A stretch of DNA of 64,000 nt from Burkholderia sp. TSV86 (lineage in GTDB: Bacteria > Pseudomonadota > Gammaproteobacteria > Burkholderiales > Burkholderiaceae). The notes under the pieces were generated by a model. It was not told where the DNA came from, searched no databases, and was given only the letters and a program-made list of their open reading frames with translations. The DNA lies in assembly GCF_001522865.1 (NCBI RefSeq), contig NZ_LOWB01000021.1:1-64000 (forward strand). The letters are read 5' to 3'. Positions 30,050 through 39,705 of the stretch are shown piece by piece (the stretch's first letter is position 1; each line of letters opens with the position of its first letter). Both the position numbers and the translations under genes were made by a program.

Positions 30050-30652
30050 TTAATGTTTCAGACCGCCATAGCGATCCTCGCGGATCACGCGCGGCGTGAT
30101 TTCGCGCGGCTCGATCGTCACCGGCTGATAGACGACGCGCTTTTCTTGCGGGTCGTAGCGCATTTCGACATAGCCGGAAACCGGGAAATCCTTACGGAAC
30201 GGATGACCGATGAAACCGTAATCGGTCAGGATACGACGCAGGTCCGGGTGTCCCTCGAACACGATGCCGTAAAGATCAAATGCCTCGCGCTCATACCAGT
30301 TCGCCGAATTCCAAATGTCGACGACGGACGCGACGATCGGCAGATCGTCATCAGGCGCGAACACGCGCACGCGCAGACGCCAATTATTCGCGACCGACAG
30401 CAGATGCAGTACGGCGGCAAAGCGCGGGCCGTCGTAGGCGCCGTCGCCGTAGGTTTGATAGTCGACGCCGCACAGGTCGATGAGCTGCTCGAAGCCGAGC
30501 GTGCGATCGTCGCGCAACTGCTTCGCGACTTCGAGATAATCGCTTGCCTTCACGACGAGCGTAAGCTCGCCGACCGCTTCTACGAGGCTTACCACGCGCG
30601 CGCCGATGGCGGCCTCGAGGTTCGCCTTCAGGGTCTCGATTTTGCTTGCCAT
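30050..30652 (-). CDS. nuoC: NADH-quinone oxidoreductase subunit C
   Basis: A 200-residue peripheral-arm subunit, the 30-kDa protein of complex I. The signature [29 protein letters not shown] is present (about 118-146), followed by [16 protein letters not shown]. It has no cofactor and stabilises the NuoD interface. It lies 21 bases after nuoB and 9 bases before nuoD. Confidence 0.96.
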   Translation of the reverse strand: MASKIETLKANLEAAIGARVVSLVEAVGELTLVVKASDYLEVAKQLRDDRTLGFEQLIDLCGVDYQTYGDGAYDGPRFAAVLHLLSVANNWRLRVRVFAPDDDLPIVASVVDIWNSANWYEREAFDLYGIVFEGHPDLRRILTDYGFIGHPFRKDFPVSGYVEMRYDPQEKRVVYQPVTIEPREITPRVIREDRYGGLKH

Positions 30653-30673
30653 GTTATGTGGGGATTCGATGCT

Positions 30674-31153
30674 TTATTGACGGGCGATGGTGCTCGTGCG
30701 GCGGATCTTCGCTTGCAGCTGGATCACGCCATAAACGAGCGCCTCGGCGGTCGGCGGACAACCCGGCACGTAGACATCGACGGGAACGATCCGATCGCAG
30801 CCGCGCACCACCGAATACGAGTAGTGGTAATAGCCGCCGCCGTTCGCGCACGAGCCCATCGAGATCACCCAGCGCGGCTCGGCCATCTGGTCGTAGACCC
30901 GGCGCAGCGCGGGCGCCATCTTGTTGCAGAGCGTGCCCGCGACGATCATCACATCGGACTGACGCGGACTCGGGCGAAACACAACCCCGAACCGGTCGAG
31001 GTCGTAACGCGCGGCGCCCGCATGCATCATTTCCACTGCACAGCACGCGAGACCGAACGTCATGGGCCACAGCGAGCCGGTACGCGTCCAGTTGATCAGC
31101 TTGTCGGCCGTAGTGGTGACAAACCCTTCCTTCAAGACCCCTTCGATACTCAT
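30674..31153 (-). CDS. nuoB: NADH-quinone oxidoreductase subunit B
   Basis: A 159-residue subunit holding cluster N2, the last iron-sulphur cluster before quinone. The unusual tandem cysteines are in [13 protein letters not shown], with the other ligands in MGSCANGGG and [11 protein letters not shown]. It begins with a Shine-Dalgarno-poor ATG 61 bases after nuoA. Confidence 0.96.
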
Positions 31154-31214
31154 TTGCTATCCACTCCAGATAGGCGGCGACGCGTGGCCGCCCATGCAAA
31201 CCGGCGATTGACCG

Positions 31215-31574
31215 TCACTCCCAGTCCAGGCCGCCCTTTCTCCAGATGTAGGCGAAACCAAGCAGGAATTCGAGCAGGAAAATCATCATTGCGATGAAAC
31301 CGGGCCAGCCGATTTCGCGCAGGGCAACCCCCCACGGGAACAGGAACGCGGTTTCGAGATCGAAGATGATGAACAGAATCGCGACGAGGTAATAGCGCAC
31401 ATCGAACTTCATGCGCGCATCCTCGAATGCTTCGAAGCCGCATTCGTACGGCGAATTCTTATCGCTGTCGGGCTTGTTGGGACCGAGGATCTTGCCGATG
31501 CTGACCAGCGCTATACCTAAACCAGTGCCTACGAGGAGAAACAACAAGACGGGGTAATAGGCTGCGAGGTTCAA
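31215..31574 (-). CDS. nuoA: NADH-quinone oxidoreductase subunit A
   Basis: A 119-residue, three-helix membrane subunit. The conserved loop [24 protein letters not shown] (residues about 40-63) includes the quinone-site cysteine that becomes exposed in the deactive state in some enzymes. The only plausible start is a TTG at 31574, preceded by GAGGATAGCC; no in-frame ATG fits the N terminus [15 protein letters not shown]. It is the first gene of the operon. Confidence 0.95.
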   Translation of the reverse strand: MNLAAYYPVLLFLLVGTGLGIALVSIGKILGPNKPDSDKNSPYECGFEAFEDARMKFDVRYYLVAILFIIFDLETAFLFPWGVALREIGWPGFIAMMIFLLEFLLGFAYIWRKGGLDWE

Positions 31575-31620
31575 GGCTATCCTCTATTGGTTGGATCCGA
31601 GCGTTCCGGAGAATAACACT

Positions 31621-31637
31621 GATCCGGAAATCGGATC
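31621..31637. promoter_or_regulatory. Palindrome upstream of nuoA
   Basis: GATCCG and CGGATC form a perfect 6-bp inverted repeat with a 5-base centre, 47-63 bases upstream of the nuoA start. A TATTCT lies downstream on the minus strand (31610-31615) as a possible weak -10. It could be an operator or a small hairpin in the nuo leader; I do not recognise the regulator. Confidence 0.3.
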
Positions 31638-31685
31638 ATTTCGGACTCCCGGCTAATCCAAGACAACCGCAAGGATACGCCGGAA

Positions 31686-31722
31686 ATAAAAAATGCCAGC
31701 CCCACGAAGCGGCTGGCATTGA
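31686..31722 (-). terminator. Intrinsic terminator after tRNA-Leu
   Basis: On the minus strand AATGCCAGCC pairs with GGCTGGCATT around a 9-base loop and is followed by TTTTATTT. It closes the tpiA-secG-tRNA-Leu transcript before nuoA. Confidence 0.85.
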
Positions 31723-31729
31723 GCAACTT

Positions 31730-31814
31730 TGGTGCCGACGGCGAGACTCGAACTCGCACAGCTTTCGCCACTACCCCCTCAAGATAGCGTGTCTACCAAT
31801 TTCACCACGTCGGC
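31730..31814 (-). tRNA. leuU: tRNA-Leu (anticodon GAG)
   Basis: An 85-nt class II tRNA with encoded CCA. The acceptor stem is GCCGACG/CGTCGGC, the D arm GTGAAATTGGTAGACAC, the anticodon stem CTATC/GGTAG with loop TTGAGGG (anticodon GAG), a long variable arm, and the T arm GCGAG-TTCGAGT-CTCGC. It reads CUC and CUU codons. Its position between secG and nuoA is typical of betaproteobacteria. The gene symbol follows E. coli use for the GAG isoacceptor. Confidence 0.95.
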
Positions 31815-31923
31815 ACTGCATGCAACTCGGGAAAAATCACATAACCCGCGAATCGCTTCAAGAATCAAATTCTAACCCGGTTCCTAGATTTGTTCAACGC
31901 ACAAACCTGCATTTCTCGAAAAT

Positions 31924-32301
31924 TTATTTCGGTACATCCTGGCCGGACGCGGATGCCGCCGATACTGCCGCGGGCACGGATGCGGCAGGCGCCTGCGATG
32001 CAGCAACCGCCGACGCGGGCGCCGTCGCCACCGTACCCAGCACGCCGACCGACGGCGCCGATTTGTACGAACCCAGGTAAGTCAGCGCGAGGGTCGCGAT
32101 GAAGAAGATCGTTGCGAGCACGGCCGTCGTGCGCGACAGGAAATTCGCCGAGCCCGTCGCACCGAACAAACTGCCCGACGCGCCGCTGCCGAACGCCGCC
32201 CCCATGTCGGCTCCCTTGCCATGCTGCAGCAGCACGAGGCCAATCACGCCCAACGCGGACAGCAACTGAACCACAATAATCAAAACTTTCAAAAACGGCA
32301 T
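31924..32301 (-). CDS. secG: Preprotein translocase subunit SecG
   Basis: A 125-residue membrane protein that assists SecYEG-mediated export. Two transmembrane helices (about 5-24 and 55-74) flank the conserved cytoplasmic loop GLVLLQHGKGADMGAAFGSGASGSLFGATGSANFL. The C-terminal 45 residues are an Ala/Ser/Val/Pro-rich extension not present in E. coli SecG but common in betaproteobacteria. It lies 73 bases after tpiA and 109 bases before tRNA-Leu. Confidence 0.95.
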   Translation of the reverse strand: MPFLKVLIIVVQLLSALGVIGLVLLQHGKGADMGAAFGSGASGSLFGATGSANFLSRTTAVLATIFFIATLALTYLGSYKSAPSVGVLGTVATAPASAVAASQAPAASVPAAVSAASASGQDVPK

Positions 32302-32374
32302 ACACCCTCACCTATTGGTTGATACAGCCGGCGTCTCCACCCGCTGCCCGACATCCCCGCAACTTCGCGAGCAC

Positions 32375-33130
32375 TTACTGCGCGGCCCGGCAAATTGCCA
32401 GAAAATCTTCACTCTTCAACGACGCGCCGCCGATCAAACCGCCATCAATATCCGGCTGACCGAACAGCTCGACCGCGTTATCGGGTTTCACGCTGCCGCC
32501 ATACAGCAGCGACACCTGCGGCGCCCCCTTCTGCTCGAGCCGCGAGCGCAAAAACGCGTGCACCTGCTGCGCCTGCGCGGACGTCGCGCTCTTGCCCGTG
32601 CCGATAGCCCACACCGGCTCATATGCGACGACGATACGCGCCGCATCTTGCGCCGACAGCACGGCGAGCACCGCATCGAGCTGAGTGCCGACGACCTGCT
32701 CGGTAGTCCCTGCCTCACGCTCGGCAAGCGTCTCACCGACGCAAACGACGGGCGTCAGCCCCGCGGTGAGCGCGCGCTGCGCCTTGGCCGCCGCCGCCTC
32801 GTTCGTTTCGCCGTGATACGCGCGACGCTCCGAATGCCCGACGATCGCATAGGCCGCGCCGAACTCCGCGACCATCGCCGCCGCCACTTCGCCCGTGTAT
32901 GCACCCTGTTCGTGCGCCGACACGTCCTGAGCGCCCCACGCAACACGCCCGCCCATCAGCAACGACTGTGCCTGCGCAAGATAAGGAAACGGCACGCACA
33001 CACCGACTTCGACGCCCTCGCGCACAGCCTGCGCCCCTTGAGCGACCTCGTTCAGCAATGCTTGGTTGCCGCTCAGGCGGCCGTGCATCTTCCAGTTGCC
33101 GATCACTCGCTGAATTCTTTGTTTCGACAT
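32375..33130 (-). CDS. tpiA: Triosephosphate isomerase
   Basis: A 251-residue glycolytic enzyme that interconverts dihydroxyacetone phosphate and glyceraldehyde-3-phosphate. Catalytic residues are visible: the lysine in GNWKMHG, the histidine in VGHSERR and the glutamate in [16 protein letters not shown], with the phosphate loop [10 protein letters not shown]. The ATG at 33130 gives the standard length; a GTG seven codons upstream is possible. It starts the tpiA-secG-tRNA-Leu transcript. Confidence 0.97.
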   Translation of the reverse strand: MSKQRIQRVIGNWKMHGRLSGNQALLNEVAQGAQAVREGVEVGVCVPFPYLAQAQSLLMGGRVAWGAQDVSAHEQGAYTGEVAAAMVAEFGAAYAIVGHSERRAYHGETNEAAAAKAQRALTAGLTPVVCVGETLAEREAGTTEQVVGTQLDAVLAVLSAQDAARIVVAYEPVWAIGTGKSATSAQAQQVHAFLRSRLEQKGAPQVSLLYGGSVKPDNAVELFGQPDIDGGLIGGASLKSEDFLAICRAAQ

Positions 33131-33261
33131 GGTTTGTCTCGTCGTGGACACCCTGGAAAGGGCGTCGTGTTCATCTGGCGAAGCGAACCCGCAATTTTAC
33201 TTCGGCGCTCAAGAACAGGTCAAACTGCCGATGTCAAGCATCGACGATCAGATATCGCCGG

Positions 33262-34281
33262 TTACGGATTCGCACCCCAAGCGAGCACGATCTTGCCGAC
33301 GTGCTCGCTACTTTCCATCAACGCATGCGCATCGGCCACCTGCTCGGCCGGCAGCACGCGATAGATCACGGGCTTCACGCGGCCGTCGGCAACGAGCGGC
33401 CACACGCGCTCCTTCAATTGCGCGGCGATCCGCGCCTTGAACTCGACGGGACGCGGCCGCAGCGTCGAGCCCGTGACCGTCAGCCGGCGCCGCATGATCT
33501 CGGCGAGATTCATCTCCGCCTTCGCTCCGCCGATATGCGCGATCACCACCAGCCGTCCGCCGTCAGCGAGCGCCGTCAGCTCGCGCGGCGCATAGGCGCC
33601 CGCGACCATGTCGAGAATCACGTCGACGCCCCGATCGTGCGTCAGCGATTTCACGACGCCGACGAAATCCTCGGTCTTGTAATTGATCGCCCGCTCAGCG
33701 CCGAGCTGCTCGCACGCGCGGCATTTGTCGTCGGTGCCCGCGGTGGCGAATACGCGAAAACCGAGCGCATGCGCGATTTGAATTGCCGCGACGCCAATGC
33801 CGCTCGAACCACCCTGCACGAGCAGCGACTCCTGCGCGCCGCCCTCGCCCGCGCCAAGCTGGGCGCGGTCGAACACGTTGCTCCATACCGTAAAAAACGT
33901 CTCGGGCAGCGAGGCGGCCTCGACCTCGCTCAAGCCATCCGGCACCGGCAGACATTGCAGCAGCGGCACGGCCGCGTATTGCGCGTAGCCGCCGCCCGAG
34001 AGCAACGCGCAAACGCGGTCGCCGAGCTTCAGGCCGAACGGGTTCGACGCGCGGTCGGAAAGATCGCCGCCGACGATCTCCCCCGCAACCTCGAGCCCCG
34101 GCAGATCCGATGCGCCGGGCGGCGGCGCATACAAGCCCTTGCGCTGAAGCACGTCGGGACGATTGACTCCCGATGCGGCAACCTTGATCAGCACCTCACC
34201 ACGCTTGGGCTCCGGCTTCGGACGCTCGGCCAGCCTCAGCACGTCGGGAGCGCCGAACTCGGCGATTTCAATGGCTCTCAT
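33262..34281 (-). CDS. NAD(P)H quinone oxidoreductase, PIG3/zeta-crystallin-like
   Basis: A 339-residue medium-chain dehydrogenase/reductase without zinc ligands. The N-terminal catalytic domain has GVNRPDVLQRKGLYAPPPGASD, and the Rossmann domain has the nucleotide motif VQGGSSGIGVAAIQIAHALG (about 158-177). The group reduces quinones with NADPH. The ATG at 34281 has GGAG upstream; a longer frame is rejected. It lies downstream of the pnp terminator and is probably transcribed separately. Confidence 0.9.
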   Translation of the reverse strand: MRAIEIAEFGAPDVLRLAERPKPEPKRGEVLIKVAASGVNRPDVLQRKGLYAPPPGASDLPGLEVAGEIVGGDLSDRASNPFGLKLGDRVCALLSGGGYAQYAAVPLLQCLPVPDGLSEVEAASLPETFFTVWSNVFDRAQLGAGEGGAQESLLVQGGSSGIGVAAIQIAHALGFRVFATAGTDDKCRACEQLGAERAINYKTEDFVGVVKSLTHDRGVDVILDMVAGAYAPRELTALADGGRLVVIAHIGGAKAEMNLAEIMRRRLTVTGSTLRPRPVEFKARIAAQLKERVWPLVADGRVKPVIYRVLPAEQVADAHALMESSEHVGKIVLAWGANP

Positions 34282-34365
34282 CTGTATGGCTCCAGGATCG
34301 AAATGAGTGGGAAACGCCGACAACAGGAGATGCCGGGGCGGCGTCAATCGCGGCCCGATCCTACA

Positions 34366-34402
34366 GAAAAAACGGCCGGCGCGCTTCGCGCTGCCGGCCG
34401 TT
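34366..34402 (-). terminator. Intrinsic terminator after pnp
   Basis: On the minus strand AACGGCCGGC pairs with GCCGGCCGTT around a 12-base loop and is followed by TTTTTTC. It lies 13 bases beyond the pnp stop codon. Confidence 0.9.
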
Positions 34403-34414
34403 GGTGCCGCCTAC

Positions 34415-36559
34415 TTACTGCTGCGGAGGCACATCGGTTTGCTGTGCGGCCGCCTCATTCAGCAGCGCCTTCGCCGACAGCCGCACACGGCCCTTCTCGT
34501 CCGTCTGGATCACCTTGACCTTCACCTGCTGGCCTTCCTTCAGGTAGTCGTTGATGTCCTTCACCCGCTCGTTGACGATTTCAGAGATATGCAGCAGGCC
34601 GTCCTTGCCCGGCAGCAGGTTCACGATCGCGCCAAAATCGAGCAGCTTGAGCACCGAGCCCTCGTACACCTGGCCGACTTCGATCTCCGCCGTGATGTTC
34701 TCGATGCGCTTCTTCGCCTCGGCCATCCCTTCGCTGCTCGTGCTCGCGATCGTCACGACGCCGTCGTCCGAAATGTCGATCGTCGTACCGGTTTCTTCCG
34801 TCAGCGCACGGATCACCGAGCCGCCCTTGCCGATCACGTCGCGGATCTTCTCCGGGTTGATCTTGATCGTGATCATGCGCGGCGCGAATTCGGACAGCTG
34901 CGTGTTCGCCCCCGAGACCGATGCCTTCATCTTGCCGAGGATGTGCAGACGGCCTTCCTTCGCCTGCGCGAGCGCGACCTGCATGATTTCCTTCGTGATC
35001 CCCTGGATCTTGATGTCCATCTGCAGCGCCGTCACGCCGTCGGCCGTGCCAGCCACCTTGAAGTCCATGTCGCCGAGATGATCCTCGTCACCGAGAATAT
35101 CGGTCAGCACCGCGAACTTGTTGCCTTCGAGGATCAGACCCATCGCGATGCCCGCGACGTGCGCCTTCATCGGCACGCCGGCGTCCATCAGCGCGAGGCA
35201 GCCGCCGCACACCGACGCCATCGACGACGAACCGTTCGACTCGGTGATTTCCGACACGACACGAATCGAATAGCCGAATTCGTCGGCGCTCGGCAGGCAT
35301 GCGACGAGCGCGCGCTTGGCAAGGCGCCCGTGGCCGATTTCGCGGCGCTTGGGCGAACCGACGCGCCCAGTTTCGCCGGTCGCGAACGGCGGCATGTTGT
35401 AGTGAAGCATGAAGCGGTCACGGTACTCGCCTTCGAGCGCGTCGATGATCTGCTCGTCACCCTTCGTGCCGAGCGTCGCGACGACGAGCGCCTGCGTCTC
35501 GCCGCGCGTGAAAAGCGCCGAGCCGTGCGTGCGCGGCAGCACGCCCGTGCGGATCTCGATCGGGCGCACGGTGCGCGTGTCGCGGCCGTCGATGCGCGGC
35601 TCGCCATTCAGGATCTGCGAGCGGACAATCTTCGCCTCGAGATCGAACAGGATGTTGCCGACCGTCGCCGCATCGGCTGCTTCGGCGTTCGACGCCACCG
35701 CTTCCTCGGCCAGCTTCGCGGTCGTGGCCGCGTAGATTTCCTTCAGCTTCGCCGAGCGCGCCTGCTTTTCGCGGGTCTGGTACGCCGCTTGCAGATCAGC
35801 TTGCGCGAGTTCGGTCACGCGCGCGATCAGCGCTTCGTTCTTCGCGGCCGGCTGCCAATCCCACTCGGGCTTGCCGCCCTCGCGCACCAGTTCGTGGATC
35901 GCATCGATCGCCATCTGCATCTGCTCGTGACCGAACACGACCGCGCCGAGCATCACATCTTCCGGCAGTTGATCGGCTTCGGATTCGACCATCAGCACCG
36001 CGCGCTCGGTGCCGGCGACGACGAGGTCCAGGCGCGACGATTTCAGTTGTTCGCGCGTCGGGTTCAGCACGTACTGGTTATCGATGTACGCGACGCGCGC
36101 CGCGCCGACCGGGCCGTTGAACGGCAGGCCCGACACCGCGAGCGCGGCCGACGCGCCGATCAGCGCGGGAATATCGGCCGGAACCTCCGGGTTCACGGAC
36201 AACACATGAACCACGACCTGCACTTCGTTGTAGAAGCCTTCCGGGAACAGCGGACGCAGCGGCCGGTCGATCAGGCGCGACGTCAGCGTCTCGTGCTCGG
36301 ACGGACGGCCTTCGCGACGGAAGAAGCCGCCCGGAATCTTGCCGGCCGAATAGGTCTTTTCGAGGTAATCGACGGTCAGCGGGAAGAAATCCTGGCCCGG
36401 CTTCGCCGACTTCGCGCCGACGACGGTCGCGAGCACGACGGTATCCTCGACGTCGACGAGCACCGCACCGCTCGCCTGGCGCGCGATCTCGCCGGTTTCG
36501 AGGCGAACCTTGTGCTGGCCCCACTGGAATTCTTTCACCACCTTGTTGAACAGAGACAT
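34415..36559 (-). CDS. pnp: Polyribonucleotide nucleotidyltransferase
   Basis: A 714-residue phosphorolytic 3'-5' exoribonuclease, the degradosome enzyme that also adds tails. Two RNase PH domains are separated by a helical domain; phosphate-site residues are in [27 protein letters not shown] and in the second core ([13 protein letters not shown]). A KH domain ([15 protein letters not shown], about 564-578) and a C-terminal S1 domain ([34 protein letters not shown]) follow. GGAGCGACC precedes the ATG. The 5' leader has a long stem-loop (36658-36723) suited to RNase III-dependent autoregulation. Confidence 0.97.
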   Translation of the reverse strand: MSLFNKVVKEFQWGQHKVRLETGEIARQASGAVLVDVEDTVVLATVVGAKSAKPGQDFFPLTVDYLEKTYSAGKIPGGFFRREGRPSEHETLTSRLIDRPLRPLFPEGFYNEVQVVVHVLSVNPEVPADIPALIGASAALAVSGLPFNGPVGAARVAYIDNQYVLNPTREQLKSSRLDLVVAGTERAVLMVESEADQLPEDVMLGAVVFGHEQMQMAIDAIHELVREGGKPEWDWQPAAKNEALIARVTELAQADLQAAYQTREKQARSAKLKEIYAATTAKLAEEAVASNAEAADAATVGNILFDLEAKIVRSQILNGEPRIDGRDTRTVRPIEIRTGVLPRTHGSALFTRGETQALVVATLGTKGDEQIIDALEGEYRDRFMLHYNMPPFATGETGRVGSPKRREIGHGRLAKRALVACLPSADEFGYSIRVVSEITESNGSSSMASVCGGCLALMDAGVPMKAHVAGIAMGLILEGNKFAVLTDILGDEDHLGDMDFKVAGTADGVTALQMDIKIQGITKEIMQVALAQAKEGRLHILGKMKASVSGANTQLSEFAPRMITIKINPEKIRDVIGKGGSVIRALTEETGTTIDISDDGVVTIASTSSEGMAEAKKRIENITAEIEVGQVYEGSVLKLLDFGAIVNLLPGKDGLLHISEIVNERVKDINDYLKEGQQVKVKVIQTDEKGRVRLSAKALLNEAAAQQTDVPPQQ

Positions 36560-36657
36560 GGTCGCTCCTTTCGTTCGTTATCAGATGCCGCGCGCGGACG
36601 AAGCCGGCACGGCAGCGGCGCGACCGGGCCACATGGGAAGAGGTGTGTTTTTTATGC

Positions 36658-36723
36658 CATTCCAGCGCAGTGTTCGCCGCGTGCCGCCGCCGTCGAGCGA
36701 AGCGCGAACAGCGCGCTGGAATG
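36658..36723 (-). promoter_or_regulatory. Long stem-loop in the pnp leader
   Basis: CATTCCAGCGC (36658-36668) and GCGCTGGAATG (36713-36723) pair over 11 bases. After a 2x2 internal mismatch, TGTTCGC (36671-36677) pairs with GCGAACA (36704-36710), leaving a 26-base loop. In the minus-strand RNA the stem ends 98 bases before the pnp ATG and is followed by an A-rich single strand, not a U-tract, so it is not a terminator. E. coli pnp has a comparable leader duplex cut by RNase III for autocontrol. Confidence 0.65.
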
Positions 36724-36798
36724 ACACAAAGCTCAACCCGTGTGTGCCTGGCCGGTTGTGGGCTTCGATAGCCCGGCGGCACGCGCGATGCGCGCCGC

Positions 36799-36841
36799 GA
36801 AAAAACAAAATGCCTGCATCAGAGCAACTGACACAGGCATC
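36799..36841 (-). terminator. Intrinsic terminator/attenuator after rpsO
   Basis: On the minus strand ATGCCTGT and GCAGGCAT form a stem around a loop of about 15 bases, followed by TTTGTTTTTTC. It lies 24 bases after the rpsO stop, between rpsO and pnp, as in E. coli where read-through feeds pnp. Confidence 0.8.
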
Positions 36842-36865
36842 TTGCGAAGGCGAAAAGCGCCCCGT

Positions 36866-37135
36866 TTACTTACGTAGACCCAGCTTCTCGATCAGCGCGC
36901 GATAACGGTCGGCATCCTTGCCCTTGAGGTAGTCGAGCAGCTTGCGGCGGCGGCTCACCATGCGCAGCAAACCGCGGCGGCTATGGTGATCCTTCGCGTG
37001 GGTTTTGAAGTGCCCCGTCAGTTCCGTGATGCGCGCCGTCAGGAGTGCGACCTGAACTTCGGGCGAGCCCGTATCGTTTGCGCCACGGGCGAACTGAGCA
37101 ACAACTTCCGACTTCTTGATATCAGCAACAGACAT
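36866..37135 (-). CDS. rpsO: 30S ribosomal protein S15
   Basis: An 89-residue ribosomal protein that binds 16S rRNA in the platform. The sequence [35 protein letters not shown] is diagnostic, and the length equals E. coli S15. AAGGAAATCAA precedes the ATG at 37135. It lies upstream of pnp, separated by a terminator, the usual bacterial order. Confidence 0.97.
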
Positions 37136-37586
37136 TTGATTTCCTTTTCGACTAAACAGGCGGACACGGAAGAAAGGCCGTGCCGTGATTACAACGGCGC
37201 GCATTGTAACACAAGTCACTCAGCCGGCGAATTCCACCCGGCGAACGCGTTTCATACGGCAGGCGCGGCGGTGACGCCGGTATCGATGCCGCGCGGATCG
37301 CCTCTTGCGCACCGCTTTTGCTGCCTTTGCCGCTTTCGCCTCCTTTACCCCGCCCTCCTGCGTGTTCGCCGCCCTTGCCGCGTTACGCCACGCCCGTCCA
37401 CGCCGGCTGCGACCCGTCTCTTGTCGCGCGGCCCTCCCGGGCGCCGCCTCTGACAGCACATCGCGCGCCGAAACGCGGCGCGCGAAGGCCGCCCAGCCGC
37501 CACGCAAACTTCTCCCCGTCCCCATTGCGCGGCCAGGCAGCCGGCGTGATAAAACGTCCCCATCCGAGACTCATGGAGGAAAACCT
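37136..37586. other. Divergent intergenic region rpsO / lipoprotein gene
   Basis: This 451-base region separates two divergent genes. On the rpsO side a minus-strand TACAAT (-10 candidate, 37203-37208) lies about 70 bases upstream of the ATG; no good -35 is visible. The remaining GC-rich part contains an open frame that runs into the lipoprotein, but its composition is poor and the lipoprotein has its own Shine-Dalgarno site. I see no gene. Confidence 0.5.
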
Positions 37587-38087
37587 ATGTCAGCCCGTCT
37601 CCCGCTATTGTTCGTGTGCGCGGCGGCGCTTTTGGCCGGCTGCGCGCAGCCGTGGCAGCGCTTTCACGCGGGACAGGATTCGTCCGCGATCGTCGCGAGC
37701 CTCGGTCCACCGCGCGAAATCTACGATCTGCCGAACGGCGGCAAGCGCCTGATGTGGCCGACGCAACCGATGGGCGAAGTCACCGTGGCCGCGGACATCG
37801 ATGCCGCGAGCCGGATCGTCAACGTGCGGCAGGTGCTGCAGCCGCTCGAGTTCTACCGCGCCGAAATCGGCACTTGGACCAAGACCGACGTGCTCGTGAA
37901 TTTCGGCCGGCCGGTCGAAACCGCGTACTTTCCGCTGATGAAACGCGAAGTCTGGACGTACCGTTATCTCGAAGACAACGTCTGGTACATGCTCTACAAC
38001 TTTTATTTCGACGACGCGGGCATCCTGCGCCTCACGCAGAAAACGCCCGACCCGCTGCACGATCCGGATCGCCGCACGCTGTTCTAA
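37587..38087 (+). CDS. Putative lipoprotein, BamE/SmpA-like fold
   Basis: A 166-residue predicted lipoprotein. The signal peptide ends in the lipobox LAGC (cysteine at residue 19), so the mature protein is lipid-anchored, probably in the outer membrane since Ala-Gln follow the cysteine. Two repeats with the pattern S-x2-G-P-P-R-E-x-Y-x-L-P-N-G and N-F-G-R-P-V-E-T resemble the small BamE/SmpA-type fold. The gene has a clear ATGGAGGAAAACCT before the ATG. Function unknown. Confidence 0.75.
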   Translation: MSARLPLLFVCAAALLAGCAQPWQRFHAGQDSSAIVASLGPPREIYDLPNGGKRLMWPTQPMGEVTVAADIDAASRIVNVRQVLQPLEFYRAEIGTWTKTDVLVNFGRPVETAYFPLMKREVWTYRYLEDNVWYMLYNFYFDDAGILRLTQKTPDPLHDPDRRTLF

Positions 38088-38992
38088 TTCCGGTCCGGAT
38101 GGAAAAAACGCCGGCTGCGAAGAAACCGTCGCGGCCGGCGCCGCCTTGCCGGCTCGGTCAGCATCGTATCGGCCGGGCTATCTGCCCGCTCAAGGCTCAA
38201 GGCGGCTTCGGGGCCGCACCCGCTCAACTCGAATTCGGCCCGCAATGCGCCAATCTCGAAATGACGACTCGAGCCGCATGCCAGCCTCGCGGCGCGACTG
38301 AGCCCGCTTCGCTTACGCGTGAGCGGATATACGGACGCAACCACATCCGCAACCGCCGCCTACACGCCATGCCTGCTCGGCGGCTGCGTGCGGCAGCGTC
38401 CACGCTTCGCCCCCAAATTCATCAAGCCGACGCGTCGAGCATTGGGCAGCTACGGCCGCGCCAAGCGCATGACCCGCAGCAGCGACTCCAGCTCGCGTCG
38501 GTGCGCTCCCGCTCCCTGAACGCACGGAGCATCGCCTCGCACAGTGATACACCGCACCGATTGAATCACCCTGCGCTCAATATGACGCTTTTTTCATGAA
38601 ATTTCTGTTCACCACGCTTCGTGCCAATAAATCCTTTACCACTCGTTTCTTATATTTTTGTCATCTTTTTCCAAATGACAAATACCCCGACCAACGAGTC
38701 AATTAAAACAAAAAGAATGAAACTGCCGTCTCTAAGCCAGACCACACGAGCTTGAGCGGCGATGTCCATTTTAGTGCAGCATGCACCCGCTCCCGTCATT
38801 CTCGATGTACCGGTGGTGCAGCGGCGTCATTCACAAAAATAAATTGCAACAGAATATTTCAAACCGAACTTCTGATTCGGGCCTTCACCTAATATCGCAG
38901 TCACCAAGCTTTCAATTTAGAAAGACAGGCGTACCACGTCGAATGCAAGTTTGCGTCGCCGGACCACTCGTTCATGTATCCAGGAGTCCTCA
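38088..38992. other. Gene-free region with AT-rich island
   Basis: No gene could be supported in these 905 bases. The first 490 are normal GC-rich sequence. From about 38580 to 38940 the composition drops sharply, with many A/T runs. The island contains nested inverted repeats (38641-38699). The last part should contain the carbonic anhydrase promoter. An open frame in the GC-rich part overlaps the lipoprotein gene and has no recognisable protein features. Confidence 0.5.
38641..38699. repeat. Nested inverted repeats in AT-rich island
   Basis: An inner perfect repeat TTTGTCAT (38657-38664) / ATGACAAA (38675-38682) with a 10-base loop sits within an outer perfect repeat ACTCGTT (38641-38647) / AACGAGT (38693-38699). 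The two inner gaps are 9 and 10 bases. It could be a structured RNA, a cruciform or a protein-binding site; no U-tract marks it as a simple terminator. Confidence 0.5.
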
Positions 38993-39631
38993 ATGAATCG
39001 CCCCAAAAGCATGCTCGTCGCCAATATCGCCTGGGCCCGCGAGACCGCCGAGCGTTCGCCCGCCTTCTTCGACTCGCTGTCGCGCGGCCAGAACCCCCGC
39101 GTGCTGTGGATCGGCTGCTCGGATAGCCGCGTGCCGGCGGAGACGATCACGCACAGCGTGCCGGGCGAGCTGTTCGTACATCGAAACATCGCGAACCTGT
39201 TCCACCCCGACGATGACAACAGCGCGAGCGTGCTCGAGTACGCGGTGCGTGTGCTCAAGGTCGATCACGTGATCGTCTGCGGGCATTATGGCTGCGGCGG
39301 CGTGCGCGCCTCGCTGCTGCCGCCGTCGCCGGGGCTGCCGCACGTCAACCGCCGGATCGCGCCGCTTTGTGCGCTCGCCCGCCGTCATCACGTCGAACTC
39401 GACGGCGTGCCGCCCGACGAAGCCGCCGATCGGCTCGCCGAGCTCAATGTAATCGAGCAGGTCCGTTTGTTGTCGAGCTCGCCGATCATTCGAGACGCCG
39501 ATCCCGCGCCGCTCGTGCACGGCTGGATCTTCTCGCTCGCCGACGGTCGGCTCAAGGAACTCACGTCCGGTTACTCGCCGGCGGCCGAAGTCGGCCCGCC
39601 GGCCGAGCGCGCCGAAACCGCGGCCGCCTGA
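38993..39631 (+). CDS. can: Beta-class carbonic anhydrase
   Basis: A 212-residue zinc enzyme that interconverts carbon dioxide and bicarbonate. The zinc ligands are C42, H98 and C101, with the D44-R46 dyad (GCSDSRVPAE; VCGHYGCGGV). The start at 38993 has CAGGAGTCCTCA upstream. It is followed after 74 bases by a SulP transporter on the same strand, suggesting bicarbonate supply and transport in one unit. The C-terminal tail is Ala/Glu/Pro-rich and short. Confidence 0.93.
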   Translation: MNRPKSMLVANIAWARETAERSPAFFDSLSRGQNPRVLWIGCSDSRVPAETITHSVPGELFVHRNIANLFHPDDDNSASVLEYAVRVLKVDHVIVCGHYGCGGVRASLLPPSPGLPHVNRRIAPLCALARRHHVELDGVPPDEAADRLAELNVIEQVRLLSSSPIIRDADPAPLVHGWIFSLADGRLKELTSGYSPAAEVGPPAERAETAAA

Positions 39632-39705
39632 GCGAGCGCAAGCGCTGAAACCCGCGGCTGTCCGTGCCGCATCGCCCCTTGGCCCAATTACGTTTCCCGT
39701 TCACC

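Noticed and set aside
37305-37586. Frame leading into the lipoprotein
   Set aside because: The lipobox would be far from the N terminus; the ATG at 37587 has GGAGG upstream and gives a proper signal peptide.
38084-38599. Frames in the GC-rich half of the lipoprotein-carbonic anhydrase gap
   Set aside because: Arg/Ala-rich text on both strands, partly overlapping the lipoprotein gene, without ribosome sites.
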